A DNA stretch of 34,335 nt, from NCBI GenBank assembly GCA_019894875.1, contig JAGXNR010000026.1, positions 1 through 34,335 of the forward strand, written 5' to 3'. The notes under the pieces were generated by a model, which was given only the letters and a program-made list of their open reading frames with translations, did not search any database and was not told the origin of the DNA. How positions within the stretch are numbered: the first letter of the stretch is position 1; every line of letters starts with the position of its first letter. This DNA is from Promethearchaeota archaeon (GTDB lineage: Archaea; Asgardarchaeota; Lokiarchaeia; Sigynarchaeales; SOKP01). The translations under genes were made by a program, and so were the position numbers. Of the stretch, positions 7,570-16,714 are shown piece after piece.

Positions 7570-8175
7570 TCAATCATCATTAGTATATCTTTGCTCTTTC
7601 CAGGGATCAGCTTTATTTGAATAACCATGTGTTTCCCAATATCCCAACCTATCTTCCTGTAGAAGTGTAATTTTTAGAATCCACTTAGCACTTTTATAAA
7701 AATAAAGATTTGGAACTACGGCTCTTACAGGTCCTCCATGATTGTCATCAATAGGTAGATTTTCATAGGTTAAAGCTAATATTGCATTATTTCCTTTTAA
7801 TCTTTCTATTGGAACTGTAGTTGTAAATCCTGTATCGGCACAAAAAAATTCTATGAAATGAGCTGAAATCTTTGGTTTAACAAGGTTAAAAAGAGTGTTA
7901 AAAGAGATTCCCGCCCATTTTGTCTCAAATTTACTCCATGAAGTCACACAATGAATATCATCGATTATTTCTTTATCTTCAAATTCCTTCAATTCGTCTA
8001 AGGTTAACTTAACTGGATTTTCAACTTCTCCTTCGATCTCCAATTTGTACTTTTCTCTATTAATGTGAGCGACTCTTCCTTTTTGAAGGATGGGAAATTT
8101 ATTAGTTATATGTTGACCTGGTGGCAATCTTGAATTCTTTTCCTTCTTCGAACTATCGTTCATCTCGTCATTCAT
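7570..8175 (-). CDS. Sulfite oxidase-like molybdopterin-domain protein (cytoplasmic)
   Basis: A 201-residue protein with the sulfite oxidase/YedY molybdopterin fold. The diagnostic segment is DIHCVTSWSKFETKW, where C76 matches the cysteine that binds molybdenum in the family. Further family features are WAGISFNTL, the GGPVRAVVP loop and the final YWETHGYS. No Tat or Sec signal is present: the N-terminus is short, charged and has no twin-Arg motif, so it should be cytoplasmic, unlike MsrP/YedY. There is no heme or dimerisation domain. The substrate cannot be told; relatives reduce or oxidise sulfur compounds or protein methionine sulfoxide. It stands alone between the Roadblock-like gene and TFB. 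Start is the ATG at 8175; an alternative ATG lies 4 codons on. Confidence 0.82.
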   Translation of the reverse strand: MNDEMNDSSKKEKNSRLPPGQHITNKFPILQKGRVAHINREKYKLEIEGEVENPVKLTLDELKEFEDKEIIDDIHCVTSWSKFETKWAGISFNTLFNLVKPKISAHFIEFFCADTGFTTTVPIERLKGNNAILALTYENLPIDDNHGGPVRAVVPNLYFYKSAKWILKITLLQEDRLGYWETHGYSNKADPWKEQRYTNDD

Positions 8176-8255
8176 TAAATGATTTTAAACTAGTATAGCT
8201 TTAAATTGTTTTGCTATTCTCTTGGAAAATACCAGTCTTACTAAGAAAAGTAGAA

Positions 8256-9233
8256 TTATTTAGAGTTTTTTTTTAATGAAATACCGAGATTGAGGTTTTC
8301 AACAAGCTCACTAAAACGATTTCGAACAGTTACCTCTGTTACGCAACTAACACGAGCTATACTTCTTTGAGTTCTGCGTTCATTAGTGATAATACTTGAA
8401 GCATAAATTGCAGCAGCACATACACCCGTAGGTCCTCTACCTGAGGTTAATCCGCGACTTTCTGCCATTCTAATTATTGATTTCGCGGTTTTCTGGCATT
8501 CTGTTGATAAATCTAACTCTGAGATGAATCTTGTAAGGAAATCCATTGGTTTAGTAGGATTTAAATTAAGTTCCAGCTCGATTGAAATAAATCTAAAAGA
8601 TCGACTAATTTCTTTTTTATCGACACGAGCGACTTCAGCAATCTCGTTTAAAGTACGTGGTACTTTATACATTCTGCATGCAGCATATAAACTTGCCGCT
8701 GCAACGCCTTCAATACTTCTACCACGAATTAGATGGGCATCAACAGCATCACGATAAATCTTTGCAGCGCATTCTCTTAAATTTTTTTGAAGATCAATAT
8801 TTGAAGCCATTCTATCAAGTTCACTAAGAGCGAATGTGAGATTTCTTTCAGTTGCATCTGATACTCTAATTCGACTTTGCCATTTCCGAAGTCTATATAT
8901 TTGAGCTCTCAATTTCGCGGGAATTTCCTTGCCAAAGATATCTCTATTTTTCCAGTCTATCATCGTGCTAAGTCCTTTATCATGTATCATATACGTCATA
9001 GGAGCGCCTGTTCTAGTTCTCTTCTTCTTCTGATCTGCATCGAATGCTCTCCATTCTGGACCCCGATCAATATGTTTTTCTGAGTGCACTAAACCACAAT
9101 CTTCACAAACTAGCAAACCTCTGTTCTCATCAAAAAATATATAATTCCCGCATTCTATACATCTATCACTATCTATAATCAAGTTTTCATTTGATGCCGA
9201 GTTTATCTCTCTCCAACTTGAAATAGATGCCAC
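8256..9233 (-). CDS. tfb: Transcription initiation factor TFB (TFIIB homolog)
   Basis: The archaeal TFIIB that bridges TBP-bound promoters and RNA polymerase. The 325 residues hold an N-terminal zinc ribbon (C25, C28, C43 and C46), then the B-reader/linker segment [10 protein letters not shown] with [12 protein letters not shown]. Two cyclin-fold repeats follow (about residues 120-210 and 215-310). Each has the family's [13 protein letters not shown]-like helix ([17 protein letters not shown] and [15 protein letters not shown]), and the C-terminal helix-turn-helix ([18 protein letters not shown]) contacts the BRE. All parts are intact. The Gar1 gene lies 46 bp upstream on the same strand, a pairing common in archaea. 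Start is the ATG at 9233. Confidence 0.97.
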   Translation of the reverse strand: MASISSWREINSASNENLIIDSDRCIECGNYIFFDENRGLLVCEDCGLVHSEKHIDRGPEWRAFDADQKKKRTRTGAPMTYMIHDKGLSTMIDWKNRDIFGKEIPAKLRAQIYRLRKWQSRIRVSDATERNLTFALSELDRMASNIDLQKNLRECAAKIYRDAVDAHLIRGRSIEGVAAASLYAACRMYKVPRTLNEIAEVARVDKKEISRSFRFISIELELNLNPTKPMDFLTRFISELDLSTECQKTAKSIIRMAESRGLTSGRGPTGVCAAAIYASSIITNERRTQRSIARVSCVTEVTVRNRFSELVENLNLGISLKKNSK

Positions 9234-9279
9234 CTTTTAAATTTAAAATTAATATCTCATTCTAAAGATTTCTTAAAAC

Positions 9280-9540
9280 TTAAGGTAATTTAGTATAAAA
9301 CTTATTATTGGGATTGGGATTATATTGTGTTTTTGAATTTGTTTTTATTGAAACAAAGGGCATGTTAATTGGGCCAAAAATATCTTTAACAAAACCTATA
9401 ACTTGATAGTTCTCATCATATATAGATTGTTTTAAAATTCTCTCAAGATCGTTATTCCATGGTTTTACTCTGAAAATTTGATGTTTTTTTGCTGATTGTC
9501 CAATATGAAATAGGTTTAATTTAACCCATTTTTTTTTCAA
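9280..9540 (-). CDS. gar1: H/ACA RNP protein Gar1
   Basis: The small beta-barrel subunit of archaeal H/ACA ribonucleoproteins, which guide pseudouridylation of rRNA by Cbf5. The barrel core reads YQVIGFVKDIFGPINMPFVSIK (about residues 45-66 of 86), matching the conserved G-x-V-x-D-[IV]-FG-P-x4-P[FY] of Gar1. The N-terminal part (FRVKPWNNDLER) is unusual in wording but of the expected size. Start is TTG at 9540: no ATG exists upstream in frame and the downstream part alone would be too short. TFB follows after 46 bp, so the two probably form one transcript. No Cbf5 or Nop10 is in the window. Confidence 0.85.
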   Translation of the reverse strand: MKKKWVKLNLFHIGQSAKKHQIFRVKPWNNDLERILKQSIYDENYQVIGFVKDIFGPINMPFVSIKTNSKTQYNPNPNNKFYTKLP

Positions 9541-9753
9541 GAGTTTCCCTTACTAAGTAGATGAAAATTTAAATTAAAATTAATGATGGTAGCTAATATT
9601 TAAATATAATGTTTTTTGCCAGATAATGTTACAAAATTGGTAAATTAGTAATAGCGAAGATTTCCATACCGGAGACGCTCAAATAGTAAAATAAAGGGGA
9701 TATTTCTCACTATCAAATTGTTAATAAGAACTTACAAATTAATAAGCTTGAGT

Positions 9754-10866
9754 TTAGTAGAAACTTTTTTGTAATTGATATTTCCTTTTACAATCGCATT
9801 CATATTCAAAGTCTTCTAATGAAGTTAATTCCTGAGAGGAAACAAAATCTTGAAGCCTTTTTTGAGCTGCTTTCTCGCATTCTCGTTTTAAACAATTATG
9901 AATCCCTCGTTTTGTACCAGCTCCAGAGGGATCAGATATAACTCTTACGCTTGTAAGGTCTTTTTGAGTTAGGGATTTTTCTAAGACTTTAAAAAGTGAG
10001 TGAAACCAAGGAGGACGATATTTATTTTTATACCATAGGTATTCGGTAAGTGTTCCTCGTTGGATATTTAAAGGATTGATGGATATAGTATTGACTTTTA
10101 AATCAATTAAAGTTTTTATTGAATTAATACAATCATCGATTGCTCCTGTTTCCGTCAGGAAGGGTGGTTTAAGCAATAAATAGGCTTTAATACCTATTTC
10201 ATTTTCTTTACAAATTTGTAATATCTGTTTAAATTCCTCAAATCTCATTCCTTTATTTATATAATAATTTCTGATGTAATCATTAACAGTCTCAATACCT
10301 ACAGCAATTTCTATATATTTTCCCTTTAGATTTTCTTTAATCTTTCTAAGCTTTTCAGTATTAATATACTCTACACGACTTTCTATAACCAACTCTTCTA
10401 TATTTTCAATAGACGCAACCCTTTCATAGATAAATTGCCTAACTTCATCAGAGATTTCGTTTTCATCGAAAAAACTCCCGGAATTAAATATTTTTAAAGC
10501 ATATTTTTCATTATCCTCTGAGATTTCATTAATTGTTTTATTTAACACATAATCAATTTGATTTTGTATATGATTTTGATTAACTCCTTCAATGGGCGCA
10601 TCTTGAATATATCCACACATAGTACATCCCCCAGATTCGCTTAAAGACCAACTACACCCTTTTGTTCTTAGAATAATAGTTAATGCTTTCCCAACTTTAT
10701 TGATAAGTCTATCTTTTTTAATCCAAAAACTAACAGGTCGATCTAGATCCTTTTCGCTAATTTGTTTCCTCTTTTTCAAAGCATCCTGTCTAATTGATCT
10801 TAATTTTTCAGAGAATATCGGTCTGTACTCATTAGAACTGCTATTTTTTCTCAATAATTTTAACAA
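9754..10866 (-). CDS. Archaeosine biosynthesis radical SAM protein RaSEA
   Basis: The radical S-adenosylmethionine partner of ArcS. ArcS attaches lysine to preQ0 at position 15 of tRNA, and RaSEA then cleaves the lysine to leave the amidine of archaeosine. The 370-residue protein carries the iron-sulfur cysteines in the Elp3-like spacing C71-x9-C81-x2-C84 (GCSWSLSESGGCTMCGY). Downstream elements of the radical SAM barrel include FNSGSFFDENEI and VIESRVEYI. A C-terminal cysteine group (NCLKREC, then ECDC) may bind a second metal. Start is TTG at 10866, just after GGAAGAG and 26 bp inside the end of arcS, so translation is coupled. The tight link with ArcS makes the assignment firm. Confidence 0.92.
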   Translation of the reverse strand: MLKLLRKNSSSNEYRPIFSEKLRSIRQDALKKRKQISEKDLDRPVSFWIKKDRLINKVGKALTIILRTKGCSWSLSESGGCTMCGYIQDAPIEGVNQNHIQNQIDYVLNKTINEISEDNEKYALKIFNSGSFFDENEISDEVRQFIYERVASIENIEELVIESRVEYINTEKLRKIKENLKGKYIEIAVGIETVNDYIRNYYINKGMRFEEFKQILQICKENEIGIKAYLLLKPPFLTETGAIDDCINSIKTLIDLKVNTISINPLNIQRGTLTEYLWYKNKYRPPWFHSLFKVLEKSLTQKDLTSVRVISDPSGAGTKRGIHNCLKRECEKAAQKRLQDFVSSQELTSLEDFEYECDCKRKYQLQKSFY

Positions 10867-12922
10867 CTCTTCCTGTTTTAGAATTTCTTATAAAGTTTGA
10901 GCCTACAATTAGCATACCGGTTCCAATTATCTCCGTTTTTTCTTTATTAACGATGATAACATAATTATTAGAGATTAGATCAGAACTGAATTCTAATATA
11001 CCTTGTCGAAATAGATTACTACCTTGAATGTTTTGACCGTCAAAAATGATAATATTTGAATCTATAGAAGATGGTAATTGAACCATTCTTTCCAATCCTT
11101 GTATTGTCAAATGTATTTGACCTGATAAGGTTATAAATACTCCTATTTTTTCCTTAGTTTTTAAATCTATCAAATCAATTTGTGTTTTAGAATCAATTTT
11201 GAAAGATTTCAGTTCATTGGTAATAATCTTCCCTCCTGAACCCCTACCGAATTGATAATCTATTATTTTTATAAACCTTCTAATCCAATTGTTAAATAAA
11301 TAATTACCATCAGGTAATTTTTTCAAAGGATTAAAATCACTTAAATGCTGCTCTACTAATGATTCAAATGATTTGAGAGATTCTTTAGAAGTCACTTTTC
11401 CGTCAATCTTAGTAAAGTAGAAATTATGTGGTAAGTTGGAATTGACTGTTTCAGCGATATCAAGGTAGTCACTATCAAGATGACACACTATTGGTATATT
11501 TTCATTATATTTTGTAATAATTTGTTGTAACATTTCTGACGTTATTTTTTTTTCAGAGTCATCCCAATCACCAGTAACAGATATATCATATGAATTAACG
11601 GGATATATATTTTCTAACTGTCTCGGAATAGCTCCAAGAGGAGATGTTAAAATAATTTCTTGAAAATTAGCAAATTCTCCAAATCTACTAATTACCCTGT
11701 GGAAAAGTCTATGCGATTTTGACACTGAATAAGGCTTCTTAGCTGAGCAAGGTAATAAAACAATCATTGTGGTCCATGGTTCTGGTTCAAAGCTTCTAAT
11801 CGTCCTCTGCCTAAATTCTTTGAAATCTGGCCTGTTATATGAAGAAGGACCTAAACACTTAATTTTTCTTATTTTTTGGGTGATAGGTGTTTCAAACCGA
11901 ATAACTGTAAAGTATTCCTTATCCAAGATTTTTAACATTGAAATTAAAACAGTATCATCAAGAGATGATTTTTCAACAAATCCTCTATAATCTTCATAAC
12001 GTAGATATTGTTTGATTTTCATCATATAGTTGTGAGCCACTATTAGGTTATGTAAGCAAAGCAAATCCATCTTTTCGTTTGAGTATTTTGTAGCAGCCAG
12101 ATTTTTTAATTTTCCTTTACAAGCAATGCAAGAACAAGGAAAATATTTTACCTTATATATTGGAAGTAAATATTCTATTGTGTCATAAAAATTTTCTGCC
12201 GATAAGTATAACAAATAAGAGGTATCAATAATGTCTACTCCTAGGTAAACTAACATAGGAAAAACTTTAGGAACAATTCTCCCTGAAGCCATGATAACAA
12301 TATTATTATCCAATTTTGTTTTTATTTCAACAATCGTGTTAATAATTTTCCTGAAATTTCTAAAACTATCAAATAAATCCATGAAATTTAGGATTGTTAT
12401 ATTTTCATTTTCTTTAATTATCGGAATATAAAGAGATAATAACTCTGGATAATCAAAAAGTTTTATTGATAAACCAAAATTAATTTTAGAATGAGCTTTT
12501 AAAAGGCTAACAGAATTAGTAAGATACTTCCTGATTTCTCTCTTAGCAAAATCTATTCCAATTGTTGTTGAGGGAATATTGAAAGGTATAATCGATACCA
12601 CATTATCTTCTGTGAAAATTTCTTTATTTTTTTCTAAAATCTCCTCATATTTCTCGAAAGTCCCAGGATAAGAAAAAATGAATCCAGTATTTTTGAATTT
12701 TTCTCGAAGGAATCCTATTTTCAAGAAAATTTCTTTAGAAATGATGAATAAGTCGTGATTTTCAAATTCCTGTATGAAACTAAATTGTTTCATTAAGACA
12801 TTCTTAATTGGAATAGTGACATTAGGCGTTCTTATATAGAGCTTCTTTTCTCTTGATAAATTCATCCGTCCTATTCTTGAAAAACCAATTCTATTTTCTA
12901 ATAGTTCAAAAAAATTACTCAT
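10841..12922 (-). CDS. arcS: Archaeosine synthase ArcS (TGT-like fold with C-terminal PUA domain)
   Basis: Modifies preQ0 at position 15 of archaeal tRNA by adding lysine, the step before RaSEA makes archaeosine. The 693-residue protein is built like a tRNA-guanine transglycosylase. The N-terminal barrel keeps the zinc site CSCIAC followed 22 residues later by CLHN. The ArcS core holds the diagnostic PCSAKKPYSVSKSH (about residues 391-404 from the ATG), and the C-terminal PUA domain (last 75 residues: GTGMLIVGSNFI) binds the tRNA 3' end. Both the full core and the PUA domain are present, unlike short ArcS forms. Start is taken as the ATG at 12922; a TTG three codons upstream (12931) is possible. 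Upstream lies a 155-bp gap to the Lrp-type regulator on the same strand. Confidence 0.92.
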   Translation of the reverse strand: MSNFFELLENRIGFSRIGRMNLSREKKLYIRTPNVTIPIKNVLMKQFSFIQEFENHDLFIISKEIFLKIGFLREKFKNTGFIFSYPGTFEKYEEILEKNKEIFTEDNVVSIIPFNIPSTTIGIDFAKREIRKYLTNSVSLLKAHSKINFGLSIKLFDYPELLSLYIPIIKENENITILNFMDLFDSFRNFRKIINTIVEIKTKLDNNIVIMASGRIVPKVFPMLVYLGVDIIDTSYLLYLSAENFYDTIEYLLPIYKVKYFPCSCIACKGKLKNLAATKYSNEKMDLLCLHNLIVAHNYMMKIKQYLRYEDYRGFVEKSSLDDTVLISMLKILDKEYFTVIRFETPITQKIRKIKCLGPSSYNRPDFKEFRQRTIRSFEPEPWTTMIVLLPCSAKKPYSVSKSHRLFHRVISRFGEFANFQEIILTSPLGAIPRQLENIYPVNSYDISVTGDWDDSEKKITSEMLQQIITKYNENIPIVCHLDSDYLDIAETVNSNLPHNFYFTKIDGKVTSKESLKSFESLVEQHLSDFNPLKKLPDGNYLFNNWIRRFIKIIDYQFGRGSGGKIITNELKSFKIDSKTQIDLIDLKTKEKIGVFITLSGQIHLTIQGLERMVQLPSSIDSNIIIFDGQNIQGSNLFRQGILEFSSDLISNNYVIIVNKEKTEIIGTGMLIVGSNFIRNSKTGRVVKIIEKK

Positions 12923-13077
12923 TCTTTTCAATAAGGAGGATTAATTCAATGATTTAAATTTTTTCACTTTAAGTTCTCTAATCACCCAAATTTATTAAGA
13001 ATTTAGTTAAAATAACAATATTAACTAGTGAAGAGTAAAACATGAATCTATAATTTTATTTGAAGATCTTTTCCTTA

Positions 13078-14145
13078 CTAAGCAATGATAAAATTTGTAT
13101 AAGAGATTAACTCATCCAATACAAAGTTTGTATAAGTATCTTCAATTTCTTCCGTACTATATAATTCCTTGATAAACGTTGCATAATCTTCAATTTCTCT
13201 TACTCTTACAATCGCAAATAGCCCATATTGTTCCCCTATTCTAAATAAATCAGTTATGTTATTTTTCATAGTTAATCTAAACGCAAATTCATTGTATTTT
13301 GACGGATCTTTTGGTTTAATGCGGAGGAGATATTTACCTTTAAACCCAATTTTTTTTGGATTAAAGTTTACAGCATAATTTAAGATTATATCTTCTGTTT
13401 CAAGCTTTTTAATTCTGTTATGAATAGTTGATTGAGAAATTTCTATTTGAAATCTTTCATTGAAAATTTTTCTTATCTCATACGTAGAAATAGGTTTAAA
13501 TCCTTGGCAATCTCGTAATATTTTTAAAATATTATAATCGAGATCATCTAATTCAGAAGCTAAAAAAGTTTTTTCTGGAAACTCTATTATTGAATTATCG
13601 TGAAGATGATCTTTTTCTTCTATTAATTTCCCATTTAATTGATCTTCGACACGTCTTCGAGACTTTATCAGACTAATACCACTTGTTTTAAATACTCTAA
13701 TAGTTTCAATAATCTGATATTTCTTGAAATATGATTTTGCCATAATTTTATCAATAGCATTCAGGGTTTGATAATATTCTTCAGGTGATTTAAAGATGAA
13801 TAAAGCAAATAATGAGAAATCTCCGATTATACCATCAAACATTCTTAATTGAGGTATATTTAACAGATCTTCAACTAATTCGGGCTCTTTTGGATTGGTT
13901 TTAATTTCAAGCATAACATATTTCAGGTTATTTGGGCGAATATTTGGGTTAATATTTATCGTAAAATTAGTAATTATTTTTTGATCTCTCAAATATTCAA
14001 GTTTGTTTTGATAGGTTTGCCTAGATAATCCAATCGCTTTTGAATTTTTAGTTATAACAAATTTAGACTTACCACTTAAATTCTTTATTAACTGTTGGGA
14101 ATTTTGGTATTCTTTAATATTACTCATAATATTACAATTTTGCAT
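13078..14145 (-). CDS. Tandem Lrp/AsnC-type transcription regulator (two HTH-ligand units)
   Basis: A DNA-binding regulator of 355 residues, about twice the usual 150 of Lrp/AsnC proteins. First unit: winged HTH at about residues 15-60 (GLSRQTYQNKLEYLRDQKII) and an alpha/beta ligand-binding (RAM-like) domain at about 65-155. A linker follows, then a second HTH at about 203-265 (LDDLDYNILKILRD, then SQSTIHNRIKKLETEDIIL) and a second RAM domain to the end. The second HTH is the better preserved. One chain thus resembles an Lrp dimer. It is divergent from S-adenosylhomocysteine hydrolase with 121 bp between the starts, so it may sense a methyl-cycle or amino-acid metabolite and regulate that gene and itself. 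That is inference. Start ATG 14145; ATG 14127 is also possible. Confidence 0.85.
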   Translation of the reverse strand: MQNCNIMSNIKEYQNSQQLIKNLSGKSKFVITKNSKAIGLSRQTYQNKLEYLRDQKIITNFTININPNIRPNNLKYVMLEIKTNPKEPELVEDLLNIPQLRMFDGIIGDFSLFALFIFKSPEEYYQTLNAIDKIMAKSYFKKYQIIETIRVFKTSGISLIKSRRRVEDQLNGKLIEEKDHLHDNSIIEFPEKTFLASELDDLDYNILKILRDCQGFKPISTYEIRKIFNERFQIEISQSTIHNRIKKLETEDIILNYAVNFNPKKIGFKGKYLLRIKPKDPSKYNEFAFRLTMKNNITDLFRIGEQYGLFAIVRVREIEDYATFIKELYSTEEIEDTYTNFVLDELISYTNFIIA

Positions 14146-14266
14146 TTTTTCTTACTATTATTCGAAAAATGTTAAAGAAAATATATAAATATTTGCAATC
14201 AACCAAAAATAGCTTTATTAATTAATCAAAATTATTATTCATAAAAATTATATAAGTGAATTTTAA

Positions 14267-15535
14267 ATGGTAAATTATAAAGTAGCAGACGAAAGTCTAG
14301 CTGAAAAAGGATTAGAATCCTTATATGTAGCAGAAAATAAAATGCCAGTAACCGCTAAAACGATTCGAGAAAGGTTCATTAAAGAAAAACCTTTAGAGGG
14401 AATCACAATCGCGGGGTGTCTTCATATAACTAAAGAAACAGCTATTCTTGCCCGTACTTTAAAGGCAGGTGGGGCGGATGTTTGGTTATGTGGTAGCAAT
14501 CCATTATCTACTCAAGATGATGTGGCAGCAGCTTTAATTAAAGAGGGAATTAATATCTTTGCGTGGCATGGGAACACCGATGAGGAGTTTTACTGGTGTA
14601 TTCGAGAATGTTTGAAAGCAAAACCAAATATTTTGATTGATGATGGTGCAGATATGATCGTTACAGCTCATAAGGAGTTTCCTGAACTAATTACAGATGG
14701 TGTAATAATCGGATGTCAAGAAGAAACTACAACTGGTGTGAAGCGTTTTAAAGCTATGGATAATGCAGGAGATCTAAAAGTTCCTCTCTTTCCTGTGAAT
14801 GATGCTCGATGTAAAAATCAGTTTGATAATGAATTGGGAACTGGGCAAGGAATAGTCGCAGCAATTTATGGTATGCATGTATTATTTGCCGGGAAAGTAG
14901 TTGTAATCGCTGGATATGGTCATTGTTCTTCTGGAATGGCTTTGAGAGCACGAGGATTAGGGGCTGATGTAATAGTCACAGAAGTTGATCCAATCAAAGC
15001 CCTTCAAGCAAGATTTGCGGGTTTTCAGGTAATGCCCATTGAAAAAACACTTCCAATCGCTGATATTATTCTTACAGCAACTGGATGTAAGCATGTTATC
15101 AAGCCATCAAAAGAAATATTCAGTAAGCTGAAGGAAGGTGTTATTCTTGGTAATTTGGGTCATTTTGACATCGAGATTCCCACTAAGGAGTTGTATGAAT
15201 ATGCAAAAGAAATTAAACCAATTAGACAAAATGTTGAAGAATTAATTTTCCCCGATGGTAAAAAAATATATCTTCTTGCTAAAGGAAGATTGGCCAATTT
15301 AGTGCTTTCTGAAGGACATCCTGCTGAAGTTATGGATATGTCATTCGGTCTTCAATCCTTGATGTCTGAATATATCGTTAAGAATAAAGATAAACTGAAG
15401 CCTGGGATGGTTGAAATACCTGTTGAAATTGATGACAGAGTAGGTTTCTTGAAACTTCAATCAATGGGCATCGAGATTGATAAACTAACTGAGGAGCAAT
15501 ATAACTACATCCACGGCTACGAACAAGGAACTTAA
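14267..15535 (+). CDS. ahcY: S-adenosylhomocysteine hydrolase (or close homolog)
   Basis: Hydrolyses S-adenosylhomocysteine (or S-inosylhomocysteine, as shown for a methanogen homolog) to homocysteine and the nucleoside, relieving product inhibition of the methyltransferases that are common in this window. It has 422 residues with CLHITKETA (catalytic His), DDGADM, EETTTG, then VNDARCKNQFDN (Lys and Asp of the active site), an NAD-binding Rossmann unit and the family C-terminus EQYNYIHGYEQGT. The NAD loop reads GYGHCSSGMA, where most homologs have GYGxxGxG, so the third glycine is replaced by Ser. This is a variant worth noting, but all catalytic positions are kept. Start ATG 14267, with only AT-rich DNA and no Shine-Dalgarno upstream, so a leaderless message is likely. 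Confidence 0.93.
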   Translation: MVNYKVADESLAEKGLESLYVAENKMPVTAKTIRERFIKEKPLEGITIAGCLHITKETAILARTLKAGGADVWLCGSNPLSTQDDVAAALIKEGINIFAWHGNTDEEFYWCIRECLKAKPNILIDDGADMIVTAHKEFPELITDGVIIGCQEETTTGVKRFKAMDNAGDLKVPLFPVNDARCKNQFDNELGTGQGIVAAIYGMHVLFAGKVVVIAGYGHCSSGMALRARGLGADVIVTEVDPIKALQARFAGFQVMPIEKTLPIADIILTATGCKHVIKPSKEIFSKLKEGVILGNLGHFDIEIPTKELYEYAKEIKPIRQNVEELIFPDGKKIYLLAKGRLANLVLSEGHPAEVMDMSFGLQSLMSEYIVKNKDKLKPGMVEIPVEIDDRVGFLKLQSMGIEIDKLTEEQYNYIHGYEQGT

Positions 15536-15700
15536 ATTATTTAAATTAGATATTGAAAAAATCTGAACTATTTGTCAATAAATTTTTTTCTTTTTATTTA
15601 TATTACATTTTTAAATTATGGGGAGCAATTAACCCATTAAACCTTAGTAATTCTGCCCTAAGACTCATGTTTCTAATAAAATTTTCTGTACTTTTTAACC

Positions 15701-16714
15701 TTAGGGATTTAAAATATCTTCTGCCTTGATAGATTTTCCATAGACTTCGTATGCTAAGGATTTAAGTCCATTCAAACCAAAGGGTTCCTTTTCTAGCCTA
15801 TTTGACTCCCATATTTTTAATTTTTTAAACTCTTTTCTAATTTCTTCAACGTACGTAAGTTGGGTTGACCGAATATTATTACAATATTGACAGTTTTGTG
15901 ATTCAGGTGTTATCAAATTAATATGAACACCTTCAAGGTTAATGTATTTTTCCGTTAAATCTCTAGCTCTTTTTATTTCTTCAAAACTTGGCTTTTCTGC
16001 GATTGTTACAAGTCTTAAGGATCCAAAAGTATGGATTAATTCCGTTATTCTTTCTCCACGTTCTTCCAAATTTACCAACATCTTCAAAATTTCCTTCCCT
16101 AATTCTCGTCTTTTCTCACGATCATCAAAAGGTTTTATAATATTTCTAAACACTTTTGAAAACTTTCTTACAGCATCTTTAATTGAATTATAGAAATTCA
16201 AAGAATATTTCAATACAACTTTAACCTGATCTTCTGGTATTTCAAATAAAGCAACCATATTTCCTGTGGGAGGAAAATCCGCTATAATTATGTCAAATTG
16301 ATGAGACTGCTGATTCTCAGCATCTAAAATTTCTTGAAAAAACATCGCATTTTTTAATGCAAGTGGGATAGAATCAGCCGTAAATGTGGAATCCATAAAC
16401 GTTTCTACTTGAGGAATTAACCCTACTAATGGCATTTCTCGCATTAAGGCTTTCATCTTTAATATTAAATTTTTAGTATATTTCTCAGCATATTTATGTG
16501 GATCTGGTTCGATTGCCCAAAGATTATCAGTTATAAGTGTTAATTTATTTCCGATTTCAGAATTAAATAAATCCGTTAGATTATGAGCTATATCAAAGGA
16601 AATCAGAAGAATTTTTTTCTCAGGAAGAAGATCTGATAAAACTACAGCGGTAGCCGCACTAATAGTGCTTTTACCAACACCCCCTTTTCCTCCTAAGACA
16701 ATTATTTTCTCCAA
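15701..16714 (-). CDS. Get3/ArsA-family ATPase
   Basis: A 337-residue P-loop ATPase of the SIMIBI class. It carries the deviant Walker A with signature Lys GGKGGVGKS (8-16), a switch-I-like DIAHNLTDLF (usual form DPAHSLSD) and the switch-II-like DFPPTGNM (usual form DTAPTGH). A CQYC pair (C275/C278) matches the zinc-binding CxxC at the Get3 dimer interface. No second ATPase half is present, so it is the homodimeric Get3/TRC40-like form rather than duplicated arsenite pump ArsA. Expected role: chaperoning tail-anchored membrane proteins in the cytosol. The switch deviations leave room for another client-handling job. Start ATG 16714; divergent from dnaG across 582 bp. Confidence 0.85.
   Translation of the reverse strand: MEKIIVLGGKGGVGKSTISAATAVVLSDLLPEKKILLISFDIAHNLTDLFNSEIGNKLTLITDNLWAIEPDPHKYAEKYTKNLILKMKALMREMPLVGLIPQVETFMDSTFTADSIPLALKNAMFFQEILDAENQQSHQFDIIIADFPPTGNMVALFEIPEDQVKVVLKYSLNFYNSIKDAVRKFSKVFRNIIKPFDDREKRRELGKEILKMLVNLEERGERITELIHTFGSLRLVTIAEKPSFEEIKRARDLTEKYINLEGVHINLITPESQNCQYCNNIRSTQLTYVEEIRKEFKKLKIWESNRLEKEPFGLNGLKSLAYEVYGKSIKAEDILNP

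Noticed and set aside
12931..12956. Strong Shine-Dalgarno-like AAGGAGG on the plus strand followed by ATG
   Set aside because: The ATG is followed by ATT and a TAA stop; no gene continues, so the match is chance.
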